Below are positions 1 to 6,640 of a DNA stretch of 64,000 bases, piece after piece. Positions within the stretch are counted from its first letter, which is position 1, and each line of letters opens with the position of its first letter. Position numbers and translations under genes: made by a program. The DNA is taken from NCBI RefSeq assembly GCF_007176755.1, contig NZ_BJTV01000003.1, positions 1 to 64,000 of the forward strand, read 5' to 3'. The notes under the pieces are model-generated. The model saw only the letters and a list, made by a program, of their open reading frames with translations, did no database searches and was not told the origin of the DNA. This DNA is from Streptomyces sp. 1-11. GTDB lineage: Bacteria > Actinomycetota > Actinomycetes > Streptomycetales > Streptomycetaceae.

Positions 1-116
1 CCCACGTGTTACTCACCCGTTCGCCACTAATCCCCACCGAAGTGGTTCATCGTTCGACTTGCATGTGTTAAGCACGCCGCCAGCGTTCGTCCTGAGCCAG
101 GATCAAACTCTCCGTG
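1..116 (-). rRNA. 16S ribosomal RNA, 5' end (partial)
   Basis: The reverse complement reads as the start of bacterial 16S rRNA: AGAGTTTGATCCTGGCTCAG (the 27F primer site), then GACGAACGCTGGCGGCGTGC and AACACATGCAAGTCGAACG. The helix that follows and GTGAGTAACACGTGGG are of actinobacterial type. Only about 116 nt lie in the window; the rest of the rrn operon continues off the left edge. The mature 5' end is placed near 116 by homology and is approximate. Confidence 0.97.
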
Positions 117-285
117 AATGTTTACTCGGCCAGAAAATTAATTCAGCCGGTTGAACACCACGAGAGCGGTGCGAGAGGAGGAATAGTCCCCTCGCACACA
201 GCGTCCTCGCTGTGTTTTTCAAAGGAACCTCGTCCCGATCGTGATGACCGGAGACGGGGTATCAACATATCTGGCGTTGATTTTT

Positions 286-311
286 GGCACGCTGTTGAGT
301 TCTCAAGGAAC
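286..311 (-). promoter_or_regulatory. rRNA leader boxA-like antitermination element
   Basis: The minus strand reads CTTGAGAACTCAACAGCGTG within the pre-16S leader. This resembles the TTGAGAACTCA boxA core of actinobacterial rRNA leaders, which recruits Nus factors. It lies about 170 nt upstream of mature 16S, where this element is expected. Assignment is from remembered family sequence. Confidence 0.65.
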
Positions 312-370
312 GGTCGCTTCCTTTGTACTCACCCTCTCGGGCTTTCCTCCGGGCGCTTCCCTTCGTTCTT

Positions 371-478
371 GCGTTTCCGACTCTATCAGATCTTTTCTCG
401 ACCCGATTTCCTCGGTGCTTTCCAGGTTCCCGCTTCCGCGTTTCCCTTTCCGGCGGTTCCGACTCTATCAGATCCTTT
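371..478 (-). repeat. Tandem repeated promoter-like units of the rrn leader
   Basis: An 18-bp block (TTCCGACTCTATCAGATC on the plus strand) occurs twice, near 375-392 and 457-474, 82 bp apart. On the minus strand each copy reads GATCTGATAGAGTCGGAA, with a -10-like TAGAGT at 380-385 and 462-467. Neither has a TTGACA-like -35 at the usual distance. A third -10-like TAAAGT is at 542-547. Multiple rrn promoters are normal in Streptomyces, and these are the likely proximal ones. Confidence 0.55.
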
Positions 479-723
479 CGGCGTCCGATTCCCGGTCGGC
501 GGGTTTGTCTTCGCGGCTGTTGGGCCGTTCCGACGAGTGGGACTTTAGCGGATTCCCGGCTCCCGAGCTAATCGGGGGCTGCGTCCTTTCGGACGCGGAT
601 TCCTCATTTCGCGAATACACACGCCAAAGCAGTCGACGCGGAACGTCGATGAAGTGGGTGGTACTGCGGAATGGCTGTCCGGGGACCGACCGGAGTCGGC
701 GCTCACGTCGGACAACTCGGAGA

Positions 724-752
724 ACACTACGCACCGGGTCCGGGCGTGTCAA
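724..752 (-). promoter_or_regulatory. Distal rrn promoter
   Basis: On the minus strand there is a perfect -35 TTGACA (747-752), a 17-nt spacer and a -10 TAGTGT (724-729). This is the best housekeeping-type promoter in the intergenic region and points at the 16S gene about 600 nt downstream. It sits back to back with the proposed trpS promoter. The 117-780 stretch otherwise holds no credible gene: it is leader, promoters and a divergent regulatory region. Confidence 0.7.
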
Positions 753-767
753 CCCGCTCCCGGGGCG

Positions 768-773
768 TACTCT
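768..773 (+). promoter_or_regulatory. Probable -10 of the trpS leader transcript
   Basis: TACTCT ends 6 nt before A780, which is also the first base of the leader-peptide ATG, so the transcript would be leaderless. No clear -35 is seen at 16-18 nt; the region overlaps the -35 of the divergent rrn promoter. Confidence 0.4.
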
Positions 774-779
774 GACGGC

Positions 780-821
780 ATGACCTCGCGTACGTGTACC
801 CAGTTCTGGTGGGCCGCCTGA
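780..821 (+). CDS. trpS leader peptide with tandem Trp codons
   Basis: A 13-codon frame encodes MTSRTCTQFWWAA and stops at TGA 819-821. Codons 10 and 11 (807-812) are both TGG. It has no Shine-Dalgarno sequence; a -10 hexamer ends 6 nt upstream, so translation probably starts on a leaderless transcript. Two adjacent codons for the scarcest amino acid, followed at once by competing hairpins and then a TrpRS gene, are the hallmark of ribosome-mediated attenuation. It acts as a sensor of charged tRNA-Trp rather than as a functional peptide. Confidence 0.85.
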   Translation: MTSRTCTQFWWAA

Positions 822-871
822 CGGCGGCCGACCCACGTATGCACTCAACGGCCGCCGCTTCGGCGGCCGTT
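809..871 (+). promoter_or_regulatory. Transcription attenuator of trpS
   Basis: Four segments can be drawn. A is 809-818 (last leader codons) and B is 823-836; they pair GTGGG/CCCAC and CCGCC/GGCGG around a small bulge. C is 847-856 (AACGGCCGCC) and D is 862-871 (GGCGGCCGTT); they form a perfect 10-bp terminator stem with loop GCTTC. B also pairs with C over 8 bp (823-830 with 849-856), giving an antiterminator. A ribosome stalled on the TGG pair would mask A and free B to pair with C. The sequence after D is only weakly T-rich. Confidence 0.8.
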
Positions 872-942
872 CTCGTATCTCCTCCAGGACTCCGGGGGCC
901 GGCCGACCGGGACGGCGGTCTCGATCAGGAGATGGAGCGGAG

Positions 943-1944
943 ATGACACGGGTCTTCAGCGGCATCAAGCCGACCGGACATCTGACCCTGGGGAACTACC
1001 TGGGAGCCATGCGGCGCTGGGCCGAGGTGGACCAGCACCGGTCGGACGCGCTGTTCTGCGTCGTCGACCTGCACGCGCTCACGGTGGACCACGACCCGGC
1101 GCGGGTGCTCAGACTGAGTCGGCAGGCGGCGACGCTGCTGCTCGCCTCGGGGCTCGACCCCGAGCTGTGCACCGTGTTCCTGCAGAGCCACGTGGACGAG
1201 CACACGCGTCTGTCGTACCTGCTGGAGTGCGTGGCCACGGACGGCGAGATGCGCCGCATGATCCAGTACAAGGAGAAGGCGCCGCGGGAGCGGGAGCGCG
1301 GCGGGAGCGTGCGGCTGTCGCTGCTGACGTATCCGGCGCTGATGGCCGCGGACATCCTGGCCTACGGGGCCGACGAAGTGCCGGTCGGCGAGGACCAGAC
1401 GCAGCACGTCGAGCTGACGCGTGACCTGGCGGTGCGGTTCAACCAGCGGTACGGGCACACCTTCGTGGTACCGAAGGCCACTCCTCCGGAGGTGGCCGCA
1501 CGGGTGATGAACCTGCAGGACCCGACGTCGAAGATGGGGAAGTCCGACGACTCGGGGCCGGGGATCGTCTATCTGCTCGACGAGCCCGACGTGGTGCGCA
1601 GGAAGGTCATGCGGGCGGTGACGGACAGCGGCAGGGACGTGGAGTACGACCGGGAGGGACGGCCGGGGGTGGCGAACCTGCTGGAGATCCTCGGCGCCTG
1701 CACCGGCGGGGACCCGGAGGCGCTGGCCGCCGGGTACGACTCGTACGGCGCCTTGAAGAAGGACACAGCGGAGGCCGTGGTGGAGGTGCTGCGCCCGGTG
1801 CGGGCCAGGCACCAGGAGCTGTGCGCGGACCCCGCCTACGTGGAGGCGGTGCTGCGCCGGGGCGCGGAGAAGGCGCGGGCGATGGCCCGGCCGACCGTCG
1901 ACGCCGCCTACCGGGCGATCGGGCTGATGCCTGCCGTGTCCTAG
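943..1944 (+). CDS. trpS: Tryptophanyl-tRNA synthetase, probable auxiliary indolmycin-resistant type (TrpRS1)
   Basis: This class I aminoacyl-tRNA synthetase of 333 aa charges tRNA-Trp in the cytoplasm. The N-terminus GIKPTGHLTLGN carries the HIGH-type signature, and KMGKS at about 197-201 is the KMSKS loop. The start ATG has GGAG a few bases upstream. Residue 9 is Lys, where housekeeping bacterial TrpRS usually have Gln (SGIQPSG). From memory, Streptomyces carry a second TrpRS that is indolmycin resistant, and the Lys is tied to that resistance. The leader and attenuator upstream fit induction when tRNA-Trp charging falls. It is divergent from rrn. A short hairpin (1944-1964) overlaps its stop codon. 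Confidence 0.92.
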   Translation: MTRVFSGIKPTGHLTLGNYLGAMRRWAEVDQHRSDALFCVVDLHALTVDHDPARVLRLSRQAATLLLASGLDPELCTVFLQSHVDEHTRLSYLLECVATDGEMRRMIQYKEKAPRERERGGSVRLSLLTYPALMAADILAYGADEVPVGEDQTQHVELTRDLAVRFNQRYGHTFVVPKATPPEVAARVMNLQDPTSKMGKSDDSGPGIVYLLDEPDVVRRKVMRAVTDSGRDVEYDREGRPGVANLLEILGACTGGDPEALAAGYDSYGALKKDTAEAVVEVLRPVRARHQELCADPAYVEAVLRRGAEKARAMARPTVDAAYRAIGLMPAVS

Positions 1945-2033
1945 CCCGTTGCGGGCACGGGCTGCCGGGCGAGGACGGGCTCCGGGGTGTCGGGTCGAGT
2001 CGGTGACCCGCCGCCCCGGGGCTCGCGCCCGGT

Positions 2034-2846
2034 TCAGTCCTTCTTGCCGGTGGCCAGCTCGCGACTCCGGTCGCGGGCCGCCTCCAGGGCGGCGATGAGG
2101 GCGGCGCGCACGCCGTGGTTCTCCAGCTCGCGGATGGCGTTGATCGTCGTACCGGCCGGGGAGGTCACGTTCTCGCGCAGCTTGACCGGGTGTTCGCCGC
2201 TGTCGCGGAGCATCACCGCGGCGCCTATGGCGGACTGGACGATCAGTTCGTGGGCCTTGTCGCGGGGCAGGCCGAGCAGGATGCCGGCGTCGGTCATGGC
2301 CTCGACCAGGTAGAAGAAGTACGCGGGGCCGGAGCCGGACAGCGCGGTGCAGGCGTCCTGCTGGCTCTCGGGGACGCGCAGGGTCTTGCCGACGCCGCCG
2401 AAGATCTCCTCGGCGTGCGCGAGGTGGGCCTCCCCGGCGTGGCTGCCGGCGGAGATGACGGACATGGCCTCGTCGACGAGGGCGGGGGTGTTCGTCATGA
2501 CGCGGACGACCGGCGTGCCGGCGGCGAGGCGCTCCTCGAAGAACGAGGTGGGGATGCCGGCGGCGCCGCTGATGACCAGGCGGTCGGCGGAGAGGTGCGG
2601 GGCGAGTTCGTCCAGGAGGGCGCCCATGTCCTGCGGCTTGACCGTGAGGATCAGCGTGTCGGCGGTCTTGGCGGCCTCGGTGTTGGTGACCGGGGTGACT
2701 CCGTGCCGGGCGCGGAGTTCTTCGGCGCGTTCGGGGCGGCGGGCGGTGACCAGGAGGTCGGCGGGGGACCAGCCGGCCCGGATCATTCCGCTGAGCAGGG
2801 CTTCGCCGATCTTGCCGGTGCCGAGGACTGCGACTTTCTGGCTCAT
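2034..2846 (-). CDS. proC: Pyrroline-5-carboxylate reductase
   Basis: A 270-aa enzyme catalysing the last step of proline synthesis, NAD(P)H-dependent reduction of pyrroline-5-carboxylate. The N-terminal Rossmann motif is VAVLGTGKIGEALLSGM. The C-terminal part has SGSGPAYFFYLVEAM and VTSPAGTT, matching the family signature. Length is typical. The ATG lies at the head of the Rossmann strand with no credible upstream alternative. It converges on trpS with an 89-bp gap. Confidence 0.95.
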   Translation of the reverse strand: MSQKVAVLGTGKIGEALLSGMIRAGWSPADLLVTARRPERAEELRARHGVTPVTNTEAAKTADTLILTVKPQDMGALLDELAPHLSADRLVISGAAGIPTSFFEERLAAGTPVVRVMTNTPALVDEAMSVISAGSHAGEAHLAHAEEIFGGVGKTLRVPESQQDACTALSGSGPAYFFYLVEAMTDAGILLGLPRDKAHELIVQSAIGAAVMLRDSGEHPVKLRENVTSPAGTTINAIRELENHGVRAALIAALEAARDRSRELATGKKD

Positions 2847-2951
2847 GCGGCTCAGTTTGGCACCGGCGCGGTGGGAAGCGGGCCGCTGTCCGGCAGGCGG
2901 GACGTGCCGGCGCGCCTCCCGCCGGCCGGGCCGGGGCCTGTCGGACGGGAC

Positions 2952-3731
2952 CTAGGCGGTGCGCCGGCGCAGGGTCGCCGCGCCGAGGCACAGGACCAGG
3001 ACGGCGCAGCCCGCCACGATCAGTGCGTCGCGTGCGAAGGCGGCGGTCATGTCGGTGTGGTGGAGGACCTCGTTCATGCCGTCGACGGCGTACGACATGG
3101 GCAGGACGTCGGAGACGGCCTCGAGCACGGGGTGCATGTCGGAGCGAGGGGTGAAGAGTCCGCAGAGCAGGAGCTGGGGGAAGATCACCGCGGGCATGAA
3201 CTGGACCGCCTGGAACTCGGAGGCCGCGAAGGCCGAGACGAAGAGGCCGAGGGCGGTGCCGAGGAGGGCGTCGAGCAGTGCGACCAGCAGGAGCAGCCAG
3301 GCCGAGCCGGTGACGTCGAGGCCGAGGAGCCAGACGGAGAGTCCGGTGGCGAGGGCGGACTGGACGACGGCGACGGCGCCGAAGGCGAGGCCGTAGCCGG
3401 TGATGAGGTCGGCCTTGCCGAGGGGCAGGGCGAGGAGGCGTTCGAGGGTGCCCGAGGTGCGTTCGCGCAGGGTGGCGATCGAGGTCACCAGGAACATCGT
3501 GATCAGCGGGAAGATGCCGAGCAGCGAGGCGCCGATGCCGTCGAAGGTGCGGGGGCTGGCGTCGAAGACGTAGCGCAGCAGGACCAGCATCAGGCAGGGG
3601 ACGAGGAGCATCAGCGCGATGGTCCGCGGGTCGTGGCGGAGCTGGCGCAGGACGCGAGCCGCGGTGGCGGTGGTGCGGGCGGCGCTGAACGCGCCGGTCG
3701 GGGCGGTGGCGGCCTGGGGTGTCGGGGTCAT
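2952..3731 (-). CDS. ABC-2 type transporter permease
   Basis: A 259-aa integral membrane protein with about six hydrophobic helices. It starts MTPTPQAATAPTGAFSAA, followed by a cytoplasmic segment (RQLRHDPRTIALML) and the first helix. The layout resembles DrrB/ABC-2 export permeases. Its ATG overlaps the stop of the upstream ATPase by 4 bp (ATGA), so the two are translationally coupled and form one exporter. The substrate is unknown; drug, lipid or daunorubicin-type efflux is the usual guess for the family. Confidence 0.85.
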   Translation of the reverse strand: MTPTPQAATAPTGAFSAARTTATAARVLRQLRHDPRTIALMLLVPCLMLVLLRYVFDASPRTFDGIGASLLGIFPLITMFLVTSIATLRERTSGTLERLLALPLGKADLITGYGLAFGAVAVVQSALATGLSVWLLGLDVTGSAWLLLLVALLDALLGTALGLFVSAFAASEFQAVQFMPAVIFPQLLLCGLFTPRSDMHPVLEAVSDVLPMSYAVDGMNEVLHHTDMTAAFARDALIVAGCAVLVLCLGAATLRRRTA

Positions 3732-4525
3732 CGGGTCGGCTCCTCGGTGCGGTCCGCGGTGGCCGCCCGGTCCACCAGGCGGAGGAAGGCGGCCTCGACG
3801 GTGTCGGTGCCGGTACGGGTGCGCAGGTCGTCCGGGGTGCCCTCGGCGAGGATCCGGCCCTCGCGCATCAGGAGCAGCCGGTGGCAGCGCTCGGCCTCGT
3901 CCATGACGTGGGAGGAGACGAGGAGGGTGACGCCCCGGTCGGCGGCGAGGCCGTGGAAGAGGTGCCACAGGTCGCGGCGCAGGACGGGGTCGAGGCCGAC
4001 CGTCGGTTCGTCCAGGACGAGGAGTTCGGGGGTGCCGAGGAGGGCGACGGCGAGGGAGACGCGGCTGCGCTGGCCGCCGGAGAGGTTGCCGGCGAGGGCG
4101 TCGGCGTGGCTGGTGAGGTCGACGTCGGCGAGGACGCGGGTGACGTCGTCGCGGCGGTCGGACCTGGTGCGGCCGGGGTCGAGGATCGCGGCGAAGTAGT
4201 CGAGGTTCTGGCGGACGGTCAGGTCGTCGTAGACGGAGGGGGCCTGGGTGACGTAGCCGATGCGGCTGCGCAGGGTGGCGTGTCCGGCGGGCAGGCCGAG
4301 GACGCTGAGGGTGCCGGAGACCTTGGCCTGGGTGCCGACGATGGAGCGGATGAGGGTGGACTTGCCGCATCCGGAGGGACCGAGCAGGCCGGTGACCTGG
4401 CCGCGCGCGACGGTGAAGCCGAGGTGGTGCAGGACGGTGCGGGGGCCGCGGACGACGGTGAGGTCGTCGGCGTGGACGGCGTCCGGCGCCGTGGGGCCGG
4501 GCGGGCCGGGCTCGTAATTCATCAT
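3728..4525 (-). CDS. ABC transporter ATP-binding protein
   Basis: A 265-aa nucleotide-binding subunit for the coupled ABC-2 permease. It has Walker A GPSGCGKST, signature LSGGQRSRVSLAVAL and Walker B LLVLDEPTVGLDP. The start is given as the first of two adjacent ATG codons (4525 and 4522). No Shine-Dalgarno is visible, so the message may be leaderless. The start codons lie inside an 18-bp palindrome, suggesting local repression. CcmA/DrrA-like; substrate not identifiable. Confidence 0.9.
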   Translation of the reverse strand: MMNYEPGPPGPTAPDAVHADDLTVVRGPRTVLHHLGFTVARGQVTGLLGPSGCGKSTLIRSIVGTQAKVSGTLSVLGLPAGHATLRSRIGYVTQAPSVYDDLTVRQNLDYFAAILDPGRTRSDRRDDVTRVLADVDLTSHADALAGNLSGGQRSRVSLAVALLGTPELLVLDEPTVGLDPVLRRDLWHLFHGLAADRGVTLLVSSHVMDEAERCHRLLLMREGRILAEGTPDDLRTRTGTDTVEAAFLRLVDRAATADRTEEPTR

Positions 4526-4534
4526 GTGATGAAT
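4517..4534. promoter_or_regulatory. Palindromic operator over the ABC exporter start
   Basis: ATTCATCA-TG-TGATGAAT has perfect 8-bp arms around a 2-bp centre. It covers the start codons of the ATPase gene and is AT-rich in a GC-rich setting. Size and symmetry fit a dimeric repressor (TetR, MarR or GntR type). No cognate regulator gene is adjacent. Confidence 0.55.
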
Positions 4535-4591
4535 AATTGTCCCGCCGGTCCGGCGCCGTCAAGGGGCCTGCTCCCGTGCGCCGGAGACGCG

Positions 4592-4622
4592 AGCGGCGGC
4601 CCGGTAGGACCGGGCCGCCGCT
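4592..4622. terminator. Hairpin terminator after the methyltransferase gene
   Basis: Perfect 13-bp stem AGCGGCGGCCCGG / CCGGGCCGCCGCT with a 5-nt loop, 22 bp past the stop of the minus-strand methyltransferase. There is no T-run, which is common for Streptomyces terminators. Confidence 0.6.
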
Positions 4623-4643
4623 GCACTGGGTCGGGCGAGGGGG

Positions 4644-5429
4644 TCAGGGTCTGGTCGCGACGAGCAGGAGCACGTCGTACGTCTCCTCGACGACACCGTC
4701 CGGGAAGACCTTCAGCAGATGGCCGCGCTCCTCCTCGAGGAAGGCGTCCCTGCGCTCCGCCGGGGCGACCAGGAACGCCGAGTGGCTGCCGATGTTGGCG
4801 AGGTGGGTGTCCAGCGGGACGCGCCGGCTCCAGCGGACGTCGCGACGGGTGAAGTCGAGGCGCCCGGTGGGGTCGGCCTGCGCGCGGTCGCCGGCCCCGC
4901 GCTTCTCGGCGGGGACGTCGACGCCGAGGAAGCGGCCGGTCCGCTCCGCCGACTCGGCGATCCACTCGACGTCCACCGCGTCGGTGTTCCACCACAGCGC
5001 CAGCGCCCCGCCCGGCCGCAGCACCCGCAGCGCCTCCGGAACCGACCGGGCGGGGTCGGTCCAGTGCCAGGCCTGGGCGTAGGTGACGAGGTCGGCGCGG
5101 GCGTCGGCGACGGGGAGGGCGTTGCCGTCGCCCCGTACGAGCGGGACGTCCGGCAGGGCGCGGCGGAACTCGGCGGCCATGCCCTCCCCCGGCTCGACCG
5201 CGAGGACCTCGGCCCCGCGGTCCCGCAGCAGTGCGGAGGCGATGCCGGTACCGGCGCCGACGTCCACCACCCGGGCGCCGGACAGGGGCCGGCCGGCCAG
5301 TTCCTCCACGGCGTCGAGGAGGGCGGGCGGGTAGGAGGGCCGGTTGGCGGCGTACTGGGCGGCGGCCGCGTTGAAGGAGTGGGCGCGCAGGCCGTGCGGC
5401 GGCTCGGCGGCGGCTCGGGACGTGGTCAT
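4644..5429 (-). CDS. Class I SAM-dependent methyltransferase
   Basis: A 261-aa protein with SAM-binding motif I VVDVGAGTGIAS at about residues 53-64, an acidic residue after strand 2 (VLAVEPGEGM), and motif YAQAWHWTD near 115, as in UbiE/Methyltransf_11 proteins. The C-terminus (FLEEERGHLLKVFPDG) is like many Streptomyces trans-aconitate-type methyltransferases. Substrate unknown. It stands alone, with the ABC exporter downstream behind a terminator hairpin. Confidence 0.85.
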   Translation of the reverse strand: MTTSRAAAEPPHGLRAHSFNAAAAQYAANRPSYPPALLDAVEELAGRPLSGARVVDVGAGTGIASALLRDRGAEVLAVEPGEGMAAEFRRALPDVPLVRGDGNALPVADARADLVTYAQAWHWTDPARSVPEALRVLRPGGALALWWNTDAVDVEWIAESAERTGRFLGVDVPAEKRGAGDRAQADPTGRLDFTRRDVRWSRRVPLDTHLANIGSHSAFLVAPAERRDAFLEEERGHLLKVFPDGVVEETYDVLLLVATRP

Positions 5430-5570
5430 GGAGCCATGCTGTCCACGCGGGCGGGCGGGGACACCGGCGGGTTCGTCCGCGTGGCCCGCCGGGAGCGGGT
5501 CACGGCGACGGTCACTCGCCGGCCGGCGACCGTCCCCGGATCACGCAGCGCCGCAGCGGACGGCTCCGTC

Positions 5571-6095
5571 CTACGGGCGGCGCTTGCGCTTCGACGGGTT
5601 GCCGGTGCGCCGGGAGGACCGGCGCTCGTACTCCTCGCGGGCCTTCTCGTACTCCTCGCGGTGCAGCTTCTCGCCCGGGGCCTCGGTGAGGGCGCGGAAG
5701 AAGTGGGCCAGCAGGGAGCCGACGAAGCCGATGGCGAGCAGGCCGCGCAGCGAGGCCTGCCGCTGGGGGTCGTGGCGCCTGCCGAAGCCCTCCCAGGTGT
5801 TGCGGAAGGCCAGCGCGCTGCAGACCGCGAACATGACGATGATCAGCACGGTCACGAAGGACTCGGTGCCGGCGATCCGCAGGCCGTCGTAGGCGAAGCG
5901 CAGCACCAGGCAGGAGACGACGGCCGCGGCGAGGGAGCCGGCCGCCACGCCGGCCCGGCGGGCCGCGTACCCCTGGTCGTGGTGCACCCAGGAGGTGCCG
6001 AAGAAGCGGAGGGGCTCGGGACGGGGGCCGCCGGGCGCGGCCTCGCCGCGCGCGGAGCCCGCCTGGTCCTCCGGGGTGCCGGTTTCGTCGCTCAC
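5571..6095 (-). CDS. Conserved hypothetical membrane protein
   Basis: A 174-aa protein, not recognised beyond being an actinomycete membrane protein. The first 50 residues are Gly/Pro/Glu-rich and hydrophilic. Three hydrophobic segments follow: about 50-70 (AGVAAGSLAAAVVSCLVLRF), 80-98 and 118-136. The C-terminus is strongly basic (SSRRTGNPSKRKRRP). The basic tail suggests a cytoplasmic end. No catalytic motif seen. Confidence 0.7.
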   Translation of the reverse strand: MSDETGTPEDQAGSARGEAAPGGPRPEPLRFFGTSWVHHDQGYAARRAGVAAGSLAAAVVSCLVLRFAYDGLRIAGTESFVTVLIIVMFAVCSALAFRNTWEGFGRRHDPQRQASLRGLLAIGFVGSLLAHFFRALTEAPGEKLHREEYEKAREEYERRSSRRTGNPSKRKRRP

Positions 6096-6137
6096 GGGAC
6101 GATTATGGCTCCGGGCGGCGGCGGGCTCCGGGCCGGG

Positions 6138-6455
6138 TCAGGAGCAGCGGGAGGCGACGTAGCCGTCGCTGCCGGTGTGCACGTAGGCGTCCGAGACGAA
6201 CTCGCCGTTGTTGATGTTGTCCCAGATCTTCGAGGTGCCGTACGGGCCGGTCACGGTCGTGCCGGGCGTCTGGCAGAAGATCGGGACGCTGGCGCCCTCG
6301 GACAGGACCCGGACGATGCCGTAGCCGGTGCCGGGGCCGCTGCGGACGTTCAGCCGGACGCCCGGGGCGACCGGGTACGTGCGTACGGTCGCCTCCGCCG
6401 TCAGTGACGCGTCCTCGCCGTCGCCGGTGGCCGTGACCGTGTGGTCGGCAGACAT
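6138..6455 (-). CDS. Small bacterial SH3-like domain protein
   Basis: A 105-aa protein. The core GVRLNVRSGPGTGYGIVRVL is the classic SH3b opening (LNVRSGPGTxY), followed by IWDNINNGEFVSDAYVHTGSD. SH3b domains usually bind cell wall or peptide ligands in secreted proteins. No signal peptide is visible: residues 1-25 are polar. Either the true product is cytoplasmic, or it uses a non-classical route. Two cysteines (FCQT and near the C-terminal SRCS) could form a disulfide. Confidence 0.7.
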   Translation of the reverse strand: MSADHTVTATGDGEDASLTAEATVRTYPVAPGVRLNVRSGPGTGYGIVRVLSEGASVPIFCQTPGTTVTGPYGTSKIWDNINNGEFVSDAYVHTGSDGYVASRCS

Positions 6456-6640
6456 GACAGACCTCCCCCGTCGAGCCCCATGACCGCGATGGGGCCTCCC
6501 CTTGATTGCCGCGTGCGCCGCGGCCCGGGATCCGGGTGCGCGACTCGCCCCCGGAGGCTAGCAAGCCGCCTCTGTCCCGTACGAGTCATCGACTAGGCTC
6601 CGTGCGTCGCGCGCACGGACGAACAGCACGGGGGTGGTCC

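Noticed and set aside
114..783. Several open frames in the rRNA leader region
   Set aside because: They overlap the leader, promoters and conserved pre-16S elements and show no coding-like codon use.
925..2991. 688-residue open frame on the minus strand across trpS and proC
   Set aside because: Composition is Arg/Pro/Gly-rich, as expected for an antisense or shifted frame of high-GC genes; trpS and proC explain the region fully.
2952..4562. Single 536-residue frame joining the permease with upstream sequence
   Set aside because: Only the permease part after 3731 is coding; the upstream part is a shifted frame of the ABC ATPase.
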